Assembly: GCA_963383645.1 (NCBI GenBank)
Contig: OY726557.1
Location: forward strand, 154,273,701-154,337,700
Direction: 5' to 3'
DNA length: 64,000 bases
Source: Muscardinus avellanarius
Taxonomy: Eukaryota > Chordata > Mammalia > Rodentia > Gliridae
The notes beneath the pieces are model-generated. The model ran no database searches. It saw nothing but the letters and a program-made list of their open reading frames with translations, and was not told the DNA's origin. Position numbers and translations under genes: made by a program. This document shows positions 1 through 12,660 of this stretch, one piece after another (positions within the stretch are counted from its first letter, which is position 1; every line of letters starts with the position of its first letter).

Positions 1-1654
1 TAATTTAGAGAAGATACAGCATCATGTGGTCTGTAGACTTACAACATTCCTCATAGGGCTGATCATTGGCATTCTAACAGAAAATCACACAGGCTCAGAG
101 TTGAGGTCATTCTTATACAACACAACATTTATATATGAAGGATAAAAAATTGTAATTATTTATTTGTGACAAGCAATTTTTCTACCAAGCAATACCTTTC
201 TATATACCAATCCTTAAAATGATGCTTGTATTATTTCTTAAGACAAAAAAATGACTCAGGGTATGTATGGGTCTAATTTTATTTGAGTTTTTTTTTTTAC
301 TCATAAGAAAACTTGAATTCTCCTAGTGTGCATGAAATGGAAAGATACAAATAAATAAATAATGCTACAGTAAGTCCTCCTGATAAAAAAGAAGTCACAT
401 AGAACATACAACCATATCCCTGGTAAATTTTAACACAAAACAGAGTTTAACATTTAGAATAGTAGTTAACTGGAAAAATACATCAAGATAGTTCTTTTAA
501 CTTTAAAAAAATCTATTAACTTCAGTTAAGTGGGAGACATCTGATCATACAGAAAGTCTAGATAAAAAGCAATAAAAATGAGAAGTGAGAACATTACATG
601 ACTTCTTTCCTCTATATTAACATCTATCCAAGCAACTGTATGCTAATTTTGAAGAGATGGCATTTCAATATTCAATTTGGAAAAAACAAACCACGTATTT
701 ATATCTTAAAGTTTATTTTAAAGAAAATACAGTGAAAAAATAATTTTGTTCAGGTGAAATATCAATTCCTGGATTTTTAATAACTCATATTATAAATGGT
801 TATTTGATTATTACCCCACTGAACAATATAAAGGAACTTTATTTCAGCTCTCTCTCCTGTCTGCTTTTCTGGCTTTCTTCACCTCTCTTTTTTCCTTTTC
901 TATTTAACACGCTCAAACCCTAAGTAGTCTTATCACAGTTTCTTTAAAGAGTCTATTCATATTAAGCTCTATTTCTTCTACTTTTTTTCTATTATAGTTT
1001 CTGAAACAATAAAATGGTCAGCAAACACTTGAGGAATAGTTTTATTGGGTATACATATATGAAAGTTATACATATTTAAAGCACATATGATTTACCAAAA
1101 AATGTTAAAATTTATTTACTTTGTAACTCTTATTGCCAAAGTAGTATAGTGAAAAAAAAGCTAGGACCAAAAAAAAAATCAAACCAAAACTGCCAGAGGT
1201 ATATAGTTAATGTGACCCATAGAAAATCATATCTGTAAAATGTGACAAATCAAAATTAAATTTTATCTGTGTTCCAAAAATCAAATGACAATAATTTTCT
1301 ATATTAAAGGTCTCTATTTCAGTTTGTTTTAGTTAATTAACCTTGTAAAATATATTTTCAGCACAGGCCATTTTATAAAATTGCTTTCAACGTATAAAAA
1401 GATAATAAAATGAAAAAGAAAATAATTGAATAAATAAAAGTAGTCTATGCCATTTTATTGTCACACAGGATTCAAAACTATCTTATTTTACTTCCAAAAA
1501 TATAATATATGTTCAAAATAATTTTGTAAAGAAAAACAAGAGACTTCCCTTTCTGGAGTGAGGGACAAACAAAATAAAACAAAAATGTCCAAAAGGAGAT
1601 TAGGACCTTCAATTGTACAAATAAATTTAATACCGTTAAAAATATATATATTTC
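1..1654. other. unique AT-rich DNA
   Basis: No ORF of note, no RNA gene and no recognisable repeat. The stretch is dominated by short A and T runs. Confidence 0.5.
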
Positions 1655-1836
1655 CAGGGGCAGTGAAGCATGCCTATGATCTCAATACTTGGAAGGATGA
1701 AGGAGAGTCATTCAAGGCTGTGAGTGCACTGTAATTTAGAGAATTCCTGTTTCAAAATATAAAACAGGGTTGGGAATGCAACTCAAAGTTAGAATGTCCC
1801 GAGTTTAATCCCCAGTACCTCACACACAAACACAAA
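1655..1836 (+). repeat. B1-dID SINE, degenerate
   Basis: An old copy. The B1 half is recognisable from a cagtgaagcatgcctatgat block, a degraded form of the polymerase III A box region. A short A-rich linker follows, then an ID half ending gtttaatccccagtacc. The tail is already a mixed A/CA string, the type of tail that has grown into long (CA)n at other copies in this window. Confidence 0.7.
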
Positions 1837-2016
1837 TGTATACGTCATAAGCAAATATAGATAAATAAACAAGGAATCATTTTCTTTATGTTTGGAAAAT
1901 CATAGTGATAATATGCATATATATTTGAACAAAATTTGAATAGTTTTTCTTATAGACGATCATAAATTATGAATTTTATACATACAGAGTGTTTTTCCTT
2001 CTTTTTCTTTTCTGGG

Positions 2017-2020
<4 letters not shown>

Positions 2021-2068
<48 letters not shown>
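2021..2068. repeat. (GT)24 microsatellite at a SINE tail
   Basis: Perfect GT dinucleotide run. It abuts the 3' end of the minus-strand SINE that follows, so it is best read as the expanded (CA)n tail of that SINE. Confidence 0.9.
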
Positions 2069-2069
<1 letters not shown>

Positions 2070-2229
2070 TGGGAACTGAACCAATGGGATCTGCCTCTTA
2101 GCCACATCTGCAACCCTATTTTATTTTTGTTTTGAAACAGGTTCTCACTAAGTTGTTGAGAGCCTAGCTAAGTTGCTGAGGCTGGCTGCAGACCTGTGGT
2201 CATTCTGTCTGTCTCCCATTGCCAAGTCT
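2069..2229 (-). repeat. B1-dID SINE, old
   Basis: Read on the minus strand it has a B1 half with the duplicated 'cagcaacttag' type block, an A-rich linker (ttttgaaacagg on the plus strand) and a degraded ID half. The open reading frame that starts inside it and runs to 2444 is a chance frame. Confidence 0.65.
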
Positions 2230-3472
2230 GTTGTGTGCTCCCACCCCTGACTGTGTTCTTCTTAGCAAAAGTTTATGAGGGAGTAGTTAATATAATCCTT
2301 CTAGAAACAAAGAAATGGAATATTAGGAAGGGTCTTTTGTCTTTCAGAGAAAGATATGGTGAGTTTATGTTTAAACCTAAATTTGACAACTCTTGTTTCT
2401 TGCCCATATGCCATGAATATGGTTTATTTTCTTATATATGGTAGAATTCACCCCTAGAATTCTAAATATTTTAGTTTTTCTCAAAACTTCATAATCTACA
2501 CAGCCATGAAAGTATACTAGATCAAAACCTTAAATTAATTGATTTTAATGTACTTAACTAAGATATTAATAAGCTGAGAAAAAGATGGGAAGTGTCTTGT
2601 CCAGGTCACAGTAAGGAAAAAAAAATATTGGGCTTAACCCTAGGTTAAATACCATCAAATCTAGACAATATTGTTTTTCTCTTGCTTCTGAAAAAAATTA
2701 TGTTTCTTTGGTTGTTTCTCAGGATCTATTTTTTTCCCCATTTATATATTTTAACTCTTATCTTTGCTTTAATTAGGCTTGGTACCTCCTTCTCCATAGC
2801 TGCTTTCTCTTTGTCCTCTTCCCACCAACTAAAAATGAATTTTTGCCAATCAATACTTGATCCTCCTTCAAATCTTAGTGCGTCTCATTTTGCCATGAAG
2901 TAAGTTTAATCCGTCCCCACAATGACCATGTCTGTTCTCCATGGTCCTGAAAATGTATAATCAATGACTCCATAGTTATATTTTCTAATACATCCTTTCA
3001 ATTTTGTGTTAAGCTGTGTCATGACTGAACAATTTCCCATTTCTTTTTCTCTCTTCCTTTTGCTCTCCAAAAGCAATGGTAACACAGACAGCAGGTTCCT
3101 AAGAAATGTCTAGGCAAATAAATTTAATAAAAGCTCATATTCAAGGGTCATCTTAAAATGCTCATATTCTAAAGATATAGCTATTTCCTTCCACAATTAG
3201 GGTAGCATAATGTCTTATGCAAAAAAAATTGTGCGTTTTTAATGGTAGATTACTCCACTTCAGAATGAAAATTGGACTAAAATAAAAACTATTTTACAGA
3301 TCGAATACTATGATCATTCTAATGCTATCATCTTTTTATCATTAAAAGTAAATATTTTCTCATATATTATCACCACTCAGTGTAATATTACTCCCATTCT
3401 GTATGTAAAAGAAAGTTTACATGACTTGTCTAGAATTGTAAATCTAATTAAAAATATAATAAGGTCTAAACT
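2230..3472. other. unique DNA, possible MIR remnant
   Basis: No gene is seen. Around 2573-2655 the plus strand resembles the MIR core (gtcttgtccaggtcacag, followed by a region like the 'ctgggctt' part of MIR). The match is weak. The 73-codon frame at 2682-2903 has no recognisable family features. Confidence 0.4.
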
Positions 3473-3718
3473 AAACCCTAATATATATTTTTATTTTTAA
3501 TTTTGGTGGCACTAGGAGTGCAACACAGAGGCTTTCTACCTCTGGGCTATACTCCCAGATCTATTTTCAATTTTATTTGGAAACAAGGGTCTCACAAAGT
3601 TGCTGACAGCCTCACTAAGTAGCTGAGGCTGGCTTCGAACCTGTGCGATTCTCCTGCCTCTGCCTCCCAAGTGTGGGGATTACAAGTGTGCGCCACCACG
3701 CCCGGCAAACCCTAATAT
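3473..3718 (-). repeat. B1-dID SINE with 12-bp target duplication
   Basis: A complete element, body 3501-3706. The flanks aaaccctaatat at 3473-3484 and 3707-3718 are identical, a clean target-site duplication from L1-type target-primed reverse transcription. It belongs to the long-linker subfamily: two 'cactaagt'-type blocks between the B1 A/B boxes and the ID half. Confidence 0.9.
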
Positions 3719-4223
3719 TTAAAAAGCAACTCAGCTAGTCCATTATGTCCTTTATGTCAGATATATTATTTTTATTATTTAAGCAATATTCATTATTATC
3801 ACTACTATAATTGTTTCTACTGCTATCTCTAAGGGTCCAAGTAAGCAGTTTGTGAGCTTCGTAGTTAATTCACTCTGTAAAATGTTTAACCAGTAAAATT
3901 AATATTCTATACTAAATAATTAAAAACATCAAATTTATTTAAAGCAACATATAGAAACTTTTTTTCAGAGCATATCAGTCAGACTCAGCTATATCATCAG
4001 AAACTTGATGATTCTATGATGCTAAACCAAGCTCCACAAAGAGATGGGGGAAAATACAGCATTCATCTAGAGTGGTGAGGTGAGTCTTAAAAAATAACAT
4101 AAGCACTGGGAAGTAAATGCAGAGAGAACCAAGGCTAGCATGAGATATTCCAAGCTAGAAAAATTAATAGATTAAAAATAACAGCAGTCTCTAAAAGGCA
4201 AAATGTTGAAAATTTGCATCACA

Positions 4224-4224
<1 letters not shown>

Positions 4225-4269
<45 letters not shown>
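4225..4269. repeat. (AC)n microsatellite
   Basis: Uninterrupted AC dinucleotides, about 22 units. No SINE end abuts it, unlike most CA repeats of this window. Confidence 0.9.
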
Positions 4270-4274
<5 letters not shown>

Positions 4275-5448
4275 TTAATTTTCACATTCTTTGTTGGAGA
4301 TGTAGAACAAGTTTTATGTTTTCTACTAGAGTTATTTGTAAGTTTTGACCACATGTTTAGGGTAGAAACGACCTCAAATAAGACACTGACTATTCAAATC
4401 ATAGTATTTTAATTAATCAATGATATGCCGGTCTTAACATTTTTAGATATTCTGTATTTAAAGAATAAAATTTTAATTTTTCCCACATACACATAAATGC
4501 ACACAAATCACACAAACATATGAGAATTTGAATAATAAAGCTTTCAGAGAAGGTTTTGTAAAAACAACTTTATACCAGAAAATACAGAAATATTTAAACA
4601 ACCTTCCACCAAACTCTGCTATGATAATTGTATATTTTAATCAAGTTCAGTTCTGTTGAAAAATTGTTAGGATACATATCATTCTAAAGTAATTTATATC
4701 ACATTATAAATTTAATCATAGATAAACTGGTTCAGGTACAATAAAAATACTATTTCGGATTTAAATTTACCTTTTAAATTTATTTTAGCATTTTAACACT
4801 GAAATTAGAATTTATTTAAAAGTTGGTGTTTAAATTTTATAATTCATGAGTACATAGTTCCAGAGACTTATTTTTGTTTTGTTATGAAATGTTTTAAAAT
4901 CATTATTACTCTAAAATGTCTTGACTTAAATTTATATAAAGCTTTCAGATCACTGTAATATTTTCTTGCCCTCATTTCTCATTGAGTTTCTATTTCATTC
5001 AGTTCCCTACTGAACATTTATTACTGAAAAACAAATATCTCCAATTGGTAAGAGAAAAATATCAACAAAGGAAAATACTTACAGTGAAAAAGAAACTTTT
5101 GTCCTGTTTACTAGTTGAATATGATTCTCTAAAAGCTTCTAAAATTTCTTAATTGAAACTGTTGAAAAGTTTTTTGTATGCTTCAGCTGTTGAATAGGCA
5201 CCAAATCTATAATGAAAATGTTCACATCTAGCAGTTGAGCTCTTTAGTTCTTAAGTAAGAGAATGTGGGCATCGTAATTTCCTCTGAGTTAACAGAATTA
5301 GATCTTAAATTTTCTAATTTTAAAGCTATGTGCATACATGTCATTGTCAATATGATTTACCTTATGATGTGAGACTCTAATGCACCAATAAAAGCACAAA
5401 AAGATGGTGCCATACAGATAACCAATGACAATAAAAATTGTATATACT

Positions 5449-5489
5449 ATATCTATCTATATATCTATATCTATATCTATATACTATAT
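5449..5489. repeat. TATCTA-type simple repeat
   Basis: Imperfect repetition of tatcta and tatc units in an AT-rich background. Confidence 0.75.
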
Positions 5490-6115
5490 CCTAATCTTGA
5501 TATGAACAGATACAAAAGTAATTAAGATATTTTACAGTAAAAAAGACCAAACACAAAAAGTCCTCACTGTAGAGGTACTGAGCTTTCTTTTCATTTTTAT
5601 TATTTGCAATGTTGAATGCCTCATTCTTTTTATTCCTTCTTTACTAGTCTTAATGAAGAACAGGAGATAAGAAGAGCTTTATAAGGCTCCTCCCAACACT
5701 TAATGATATTATTTTGTCACTTTTTCTTTTGCACTCTCACAATTTATTTATTATCAATAATTCATGAGATCTATTCTGGCTTTTAATAAAATGGTTATTT
5801 TAACATCACAAAAGCTATTACTAGCTCACATTGGTGTCACTAAAATAGTATCATTGACAGCCAAAAAGATAATTTTCAGCTGAATTATGAAGCTTGATAT
5901 TTCAATTTTCTCATAAAACTATACCTTATAATTCCCATCACTGAAAATACACAACATCACACAGACACAATATGGTTGCTCACAAATTGCTTAGTTTTTG
6001 GTGTGAGAAATGAAATTAAGCTAATTTATATCTCTTAGAAAAGAATATGGAGAATTAAATTTCAGATTTACAACTAAAACAAAACACACGATCTAACTTA
6101 TATTAAACATGGCAC

Positions 6116-6295
6116 TTTTTTTTAGGACAGTATACCTCTGAATATCCCCAGCTCTACTTTATTTTTTACTTAGAAACATAGCCTTGCTAAGTTGCTGAGA
6201 GTCTCACTAAGTGCTGAGAGTAGCTTTGAACCTGAAATCCTCCTGTCTCAGCCTCTCGGGTACTGGGACTACAGATGTATACCACCATGCCCTGC
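6116..6295 (-). repeat. B1-dID SINE, old
   Basis: Degraded copy. The B1 end is clear (ccaccatgccctgct at the right edge), with the double 'ctaagt' block and a shortened ID half on the left. Imperfect flanks (aacatggcac and aaacacgtcac) may be its target duplication. Confidence 0.7.
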
Positions 6296-6404
6296 TAAAC
6301 ACGTCACTTTTCATAAGTACTCAGATACACACTTGGGACACTTAAATATGTCCTAGTGCTCAAGGAACCATCTCATAGTTAATCATTACGACATGCCAAC
6401 TAAA

Positions 6405-6582
6405 TGCCCTTGGGAGGCTGAGATAGGATGATCACATATATTTGAAGCCAGCCTCAACTACTTAGTGAGGCTGTCAGCAACTTACCAAGACCCTGTTTCC
6501 AAATAAAGTATAAAATAGGTCTGGGTGTGTAGTTTAGAAGTAGAAAAGCCCCTGGGTTCCACCCTCACCACACACACAAAAA
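6405..6582 (+). repeat. B1-dID SINE, 5'-truncated
   Basis: Begins inside the B1 half at ccttgggaggctgag and continues through linker and ID half to a ccaccacacacacaaaaa tail, again CA-rich. It is the last SINE before a gap with no SINE of nearly 10 kb. Confidence 0.8.
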
Positions 6583-6940
6583 TTATTTCTAGAAAATAAG
6601 ATTTTTTTAAATACTCACTATATCTCACTTATATTTTTCATTAATATTAATTTTATCAATAGCAATAACATCTATTTTTTTAATATTGAGGTTGAAGAAC
6701 AGTATCTCAGCAAATATCACATCACTGAAAGTAAATTCTTAAAAAAATAGATGCAATGAACTCTTCATGTTATATTTTATTTTTTATTTAATTAAGAAAA
6801 GTATTTTTATTTAGAGGTTTCAAATATGAAATTAAATATATGAAGAAATAAAAATAGAAATTTTTAGACTGAAAAATAATTTTCTCATAAAATATCTCAT
6901 TTATTTTTTAAATGATCCTTAATAACATTTATTTATTTAT

Positions 6941-7130
6941 TTTATTTTTTATTGGTGCATTGTAATCATAGATCTTAATGGGGTACAAATGGTAGAGGCA
7001 TACATGCACACACATTAGTCATTTAGCCCTTTTCCATTTTCCACCCAATTCCCTCCCCCTTCTCTCCTTCTCATGATTGGCTTACTGGTTGACTTTCTTA
7101 TGTTGACTAGTTATCTCATAATTATAAATG
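6941..7130 (-). mobile_element. L1 3'UTR fragment
   Basis: On the plus strand it opens with a T-rich run and ttattggtgcattgtaatca, the same end as the L1-derived elements near 21 kb and 38 kb. A pyrimidine tract (G-rich on the sense strand, near 7040-7070) and the ggttgac...tagt block seen in those copies follow. It is a heavily 5'-truncated insertion containing only 3'UTR. Confidence 0.75.
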
Positions 7131-8461
7131 TCTATAAACAGTGAAATATTTATGAAAATACATGAAAAGACCTGGTTATAGCTCTAGACACACTATTAGA
7201 TATTATTATCCTAATATTTTCCAGCAAAAAACCCTCAGCTTCTTTAACCTTTCAGTGAATGTTTCTGTTAATCATGAGTATCAAAGTCAAGACACTTTCA
7301 TTCTCCCTCTTACCACCTATGAGAACAGCAAAACTTCTCTTCTGAAATTCTATATGCTAGTTATTACTACATGATAGTAGAAGATATATTATTCTTTAGC
7401 ATCTGACAGCTCTAAGAATTATATAGAGCATATTACTACCGTCCTCATAAAATAGTTACATATGTAGTTATACTTTACCAATTAATGGTCAGGAAAAAAA
7501 CACTTTTCATCTCACAGATGAAATACTTTCCTCTTACTCCTTGACTAAAATGCTCAAAATATGAAAACTATTCAACATTAGTTGCTGTTAACCCATAAAT
7601 AGGTCCATGTCTCCTAGGAAACACAGGAATTATAAAACTATGATTCGTGAAAAGTACATACAAATAAATTGGCCCTTTTATTTCTAACAATAACTATATT
7701 TAGTTTTATTTATTTCTAACAATAAACTATATTTAGTCTAGGCAAAATGAAGTACAAATTATTTGGAATCATGATTGGCATAGAGGAAATATGGAATCCT
7801 ATTAGTTAAGATAAATCTGTGAAAATAAATTTAAGGTGGTACTCCAGGGAAGCAAGTTCTTTAGGTCATTATGAATTTTTAAAAGTCTAGTGAGAAAAAC
7901 ACAAGAAGAAACTTTACACCTGTATTGTCAAATGCATCTAATGAAATATTTCTGGAACTGTTTAAAAATGACAGGGATCACAAGGAAATTCAACTTAAGA
8001 AACTTGTGGGAAAAGAAAATGACTGTAATTTTTAAAGATTCCCATGAATGATAAATCTCATACTATTCAATATTAGATTAAGAAATGATAGACACATTGT
8101 TTATTTCCTCATAATGAAGACAAATATTATCTATATTTCAGAATTACTTTATAGCCTATTTGGAGACTTCCATTTCATACATGCTTCGACAAACTCTCAA
8201 ATATTATAAGATGATATGTAAAAAGTAAAAATGCTATTTTGTAAAAGAGAAATACCATAAATAATACCCTGAAATATGAAAGTAAAGACTGTCATTTTAA
8301 CGTGCAGAGGTTGATAGAAATTTCACAGGTAAATCCTAACAAAATTTGAGTATATATTCTTAAGGTAAATTCATGTTATTTAACACCTCAAGGTAATTTT
8401 GATGAAGCAATTTAATTATTAAATTATATTTTCCTAAAAAGAAGTATATATAAGGAAGGCA
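7131..8461. other. unique AT-rich DNA
   Basis: No gene and no identified repeat. The 70-codon frame at 7162-7374 has no family features and is probably chance. A short near-duplication (tagttttatttatttctaacaataa) occurs around 7680-7740. Confidence 0.5.
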
Positions 8462-8550
8462 TTTTTAATTTATTAATACATTGTAATCACACATCCTTTT
8501 GAGGTTCAGGATAGTAGAGGCATATATGCACACAACACTCATTTAGCATT
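8462..8550 (-). mobile_element. L1 3'UTR fragment, short
   Basis: Contains the tattaatacattgtaatcacacatc ... gtagaggcatatatgcacacaaca block that matches the 3' end of the fragment at 6941-7130. Only about 90 bp survive. Confidence 0.65.
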
Positions 8551-9379
8551 GGTGTTAAATTATTTAAATATTTCTTATTATCCATGGTTTTAAAATACTA
8601 CAATTTGCTTTTTTTTTCATTTCATGTGGAAATCAGTTATTATGTAAAACTTTTTAAGAGTCATGGAAATACCAAAACTGACTATACTTCAGTTACAACA
8701 TTCTAACAGTACATATTAGAATATTCAAAAATCATAAAATAGAAGAAATTATTCATAAGAGTAGTGAGGTGGGACATAGTTCAAAAGATTTTAATCTTAA
8801 ATATTAAGTGTTCAGGAGCTTTATATACTTCATTACTTTTTAAAATGTACTAGCCTCTAATGTAGAGATATTGATCACAAATGCTCAGAAAATAGACCTC
8901 TGCAGGGATTCTACTGCTTTGAGCTTCCGACCAGTCTCTTTCCTGCTATAAAGCGCTAAGAAGTTCATGTAACATATTAGCACAGTACACAGCCTTCACA
9001 CTAAGCCAAAAGATATCACGTAGAAAATACAGTTCTCTTCATTTTGAATCTCCAAGAATAAGAAAGAGGTGGATAAACTTAAGCTCTTAAAACTCAAAAT
9101 TTCTAGACATAAAATAAAATAATATATTATTTTTTGAATATATTTAAATTTAGAGAAGTAAACTTCCAAGTTTTTTAGTTAAAATGTTTAAGGATATATT
9201 TTAAAAGCGGATTCAAAGAGTAGGTAATCAAAATGGGTAGAAAAGTCGATCCAGCAAATCACAATATTTTAAATATCTCATCTTCAAAAAATTCTAAAAT
9301 AGTGTTTGATGGATTGGGGGGCACTAAACTCTGCTCAAAAATTTTTATTTTAGATAAGCTAAGAAATATGTATGTATAT

Positions 9380-9471
9380 AGAGAGGGGGAGGGAGGGAGC
9401 AAGAGAGAGAGAAGGGGAGGGAGGGAGAGAGGAGGAGGGAGAGAGAGAAGGGGGAAGGGAGGGAGAGAGAG
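9380..9471. repeat. GA/GGGA-rich purine tract
   Basis: About 90 bp of almost pure purine on the plus strand, built from gaga, ggga and ggag units. It is responsible for the two low-complexity frames (Arg/Gly/Glu one way, Ser/Leu/Pro the other) that cross it. Confidence 0.85.
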
Positions 9472-11868
9472 GCTGTAAATAGTCCAATTATTTTCACACA
9501 ATATATATGTATATATATATTGACTGTATATAGTCAAATTCTTTACAGTATTTTAGCCATCTAGACATATTTTCACTTTTTACTTTTAACCTTCCCCAAA
9601 ACAATATCTTTTATTTTATCTACAAGTAAGACAAACTCTGAAATGTTTTGGCCAGCACTGCATTCCCTAATCTTCATCCAGAGAGCACACTACCCTTTAC
9701 TGACACCCTCTGGTTCTTACTGCTAAGTCAGTTTGGACTTCAGATTATATCTCCACTTCTACAGAGCAAGAGGTGAAGGTTTTCTAAACTGTTAGCAAAG
9801 ACAGTTAAAGGAAAAAAATTACCAAAATTGATCACTTTCCTAATACTCTAACACAAATGAACACAGAAGATGAATGTTAATTTTCACAAGCAACTTATCT
9901 GTAATGATTCTTTTTTAATGAATACATCCTATGTGTGTCCAAGATTAGACATCAGTTTATTTCTCTAAGGTACTGTCCTAATAACTATTACTTTGCAGAC
10001 CACCTAATAGTTGAAGTACTTATTGCTCTCCTTGGGAAATGTTCAGGTGGGTCAGCTATTCCTTTAAAAACTCTACGACTCTAGTTTTTCAGATATGCTT
10101 TCACAAAAGCACCCTGGTCTGCCCAAACATCACAGCTTACACATAAAGTTTGGTATTTAGTTGTTTATTATGGTAATGTTTTTGCCTAACTCTTAAGGCT
10201 TCTAACTTTCTAGTTAGTTTTCTGTGGACTCAGATTAAATTTCTCATCATTTCTTAGCTTTCATAAGTTTTAAGTAAAGAACCACTGAAGGGTTCCACCA
10301 ACCCCTGCCCAAAACCACTGGGACTGTGACCAATATTTCACTAACTTTCTATTTTCAAATACCCTTTCATGTTATATCACACTCCAGCTAAGTCACTTTT
10401 CAAATTCTGATTTTTATAGCCCAGTTCCTTTTAAATGAACTTTTAATTGTGAAATGGGTGCTTTCTTTCCTTAGACTTAGTTGATTCTTGCACGTAGTAT
10501 CTTTTATGTTTTAATCCTTTTAATTGGCAGATTCTCATACACTCATTTTGTTTTGTCCACTTGATCAGAGCAAACATATACCTGTTAAGTTTACAACTGA
10601 ATACACTGTTCTGCACAGAACTTATAATAATTTGAATATGAGAAAAGGAAATATGCAAAGAAACATGTGTGGGTTGTTCAAAATTGACTACAATCACTCT
10701 CAAAGAATAATGGCCTAATAATTACTAAGTCTATTGTATTTAGGGTCGCAATATTAGTCATAATGAGGTCCTTTGACTCACTTTGATGTTCGCATTTCTG
10801 TAGTGCTGTGGCAGTTACAAGAGTCAACAGTTTTATGTCCATTATTTTTTAAGTTTGACTATTTGTCTATATTTTTTAAATGCTGGCATACTCTTTTCAT
10901 CTTTTTGCCACAGCTAAAACCCAGAATCAAAACAGAAGTATGGGATTTCTAACTGATTGTTTTTAAAATTAAGAACCAGATGAATTCCTTGTAGGCAAAG
11001 CATTGCACATACAACAGTTCAAAAGTTTTTGCTTCCAAACTTGCATTAAAATCACTGCCTTAAATTGCTTTCTTTGTGTTAGATTATGCAATTTAAAATC
11101 AGAATAACTCTAAAAATATACAGTACATTCTTGTTCTATCAAAAATAAAATTAATTAAATTATCTTAAAAATGTTCAGGCTGTCATAGTAATTCCCAGAT
11201 TATTAGACATCTCATTTATATATGTGCAAAAATATTCTCTCACACTTTTTCCTAATAAAAAGTACTCATTTCTGAACTTATTTTATTTCTTAATCCATCA
11301 CATTCCTATAAAATATTTAGAAAAAGGCATCGAATGGTAAAGCATACTGTTTTTCTCAGTTTCTCGAACTTTATAGAACTCCGCTTGTAGAGCATCTGTC
11401 GTGAATTTTAACAAGTTATTGAACTGCCAGATGCCCAGATATTTGGGCTGTATTCTCAAAAATACTCTGCTCAGTCATAAGGCATACAGTCAGTACCTGA
11501 GAACAACATCCTATTTCTCTCAACATTTTCTTTCTACTGCAGAAATAACCTTACCCTCCCCTGGCATTCATCACCTTATAGTTTATTGGTATGAATTGCT
11601 TACTCTTATTGGGGATGGCATTATATGATAGCGAAGGGGTTATGTTTACTCTTCCTTCAACTTTTCAAAACATAAAATCCCAGTAGGAAAAAAAAAAAAC
11701 CATGTTAAAAAAAAAAAAAAACAGCTTTATCTTCTAACATTTTCTTACATGCTGGCAACATGGCAAGATAGGATGGCTTTGCAGAAACCAGTGTGTCAAA
11801 ATCCCTAAGTGGCTCGGAGATGGAGTGCACAATCACAGAAAGCAGTCACTGGTAAAGGAATGTCAGCC

Positions 11869-11878
11869 ACTTACCAAT
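11869..11878 (-). promoter_or_regulatory. candidate splice donor (minus strand)
   Basis: The minus strand reads ATTG followed by GTAAGTGG, a strong match to the donor consensus. It lies about 210-600 bp downstream of the CpG island if transcription runs leftward, where a first-exon donor would be expected. There is no transcript evidence. Confidence 0.3.
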
Positions 11879-12084
11879 GAGATGCCAGACTCCTCTGTCC
11901 TTCCTCTGCGACTCTTAGCTCCCTTTTCCCATCCTCCTGCCGCTGGGCACAGTTCAGATCCAGCAGTTCCCGGGGTCCTTCCCAGCCTGTGGCAGAAGAG
12001 AATTGCGGAGTTTTTAATCATTCAGAGGGAATCCTCCAGCTGTCCCTGTCTCTCCCAGAAGAGGGGACCCAGGTAACGCATCCT

Positions 12085-12660
12085 CTCCGCCCGGAGCTTT
12101 AATGGCACTTTGGCTGCCTTCTCCTCGCAGTTGGACTCCCGGGCTGGTAGTTGGTTATATGGGGGGGTCGGTGCGGCGCCTCCTGCGGCGGGGGGTCCGC
12201 GGCCCGAGGTTCTCCTCCAATGCGTCCGCGCGCCCCGCGCCCCGCGCCCTGAATGGCTGCGCCTCGGCGCGGCTCTGCCCGCCCCGCCGCCTGCCTCGCC
12301 CAGCCTCCGCCGCTCCCGCAGAGGTTCATCTAGCAGCGCCCCGCGTCTCCAAGACTGTCTCCGCGCGGGGTTCCTCTGCTCCTCCGCGGGCTCCCTGCGC
12401 TACGGGCGTCCCCCCGGCCTCCCCAGCGCGCGGGGCTCGCCCCCTGCCCGGGGCTTTTCTGCTCCGCGACCTCTGGCTATTTAACATTCATAGATTACAG
12501 AGCAGACGCGCTGGCTGAAGCCTGCGCGGGAGATCGCAGAGTCCCTGCCTCCCCGCCGGCGGCGTCTCTCCGAGTCTCAGGCTTCTCCGGCTGGCAGCAG
12601 CCGCACTCGGGGATGCGGGGGCTTAGGTGGGCTGCAGACCGGACTTTCTCACTTTAGAGA
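12085..12660. promoter_or_regulatory. CpG island, probable promoter
   Basis: About 575 bp very rich in G+C and in CpG, in sharp contrast to the AT-rich surroundings and not part of any repeat. It includes GC-box-like ggcggggg strings and a TATA-like ggctatttaac at about 12474-12484 followed by CpG-rich sequence. Such islands normally mark a first exon or developmental promoter. The frames inside it (138, 124 and 76 codons) are Ala/Arg/Pro-rich in several frames at once, as expected of GC-rich DNA, and show no domain, so I do not call a protein. Candidate donors exist on both strands. It may drive a lncRNA or a non-coding first exon of a gene outside the window. Confidence 0.75.

Larger units (their letters stand above)
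3719..6115. other. unique AT-rich DNA with two simple repeats
   Basis: No gene. An (AC)n run lies at 4225-4269 without an adjoining SINE, and a TATCTA-type run lies at 5449-5489. The two frames across the (AC)n run encode only His-Thr or Cys-Val repeats and are artefacts. Confidence 0.6.
8551..12084. other. SINE-free unique DNA upstream of the CpG island
   Basis: There is no SINE or recognisable LINE here apart from a purine repeat at 9380-9471. Frames of 64-92 codons in this interval show no family motifs. The absence of SINEs next to a CpG island fits regulatory DNA that tolerates few insertions, but that is an inference. Confidence 0.45.

Noticed and set aside
4172..4412. frames with Cys-Val or His-Thr repeats
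   Set aside because: Translations of the (AC)n microsatellite.
12102..12518. 138-codon frame in the CpG island
   Set aside because: Ala/Arg/Pro-rich frames are open in two plus phases and one minus phase at once, as expected from GC-rich DNA. No domain and no splice support.
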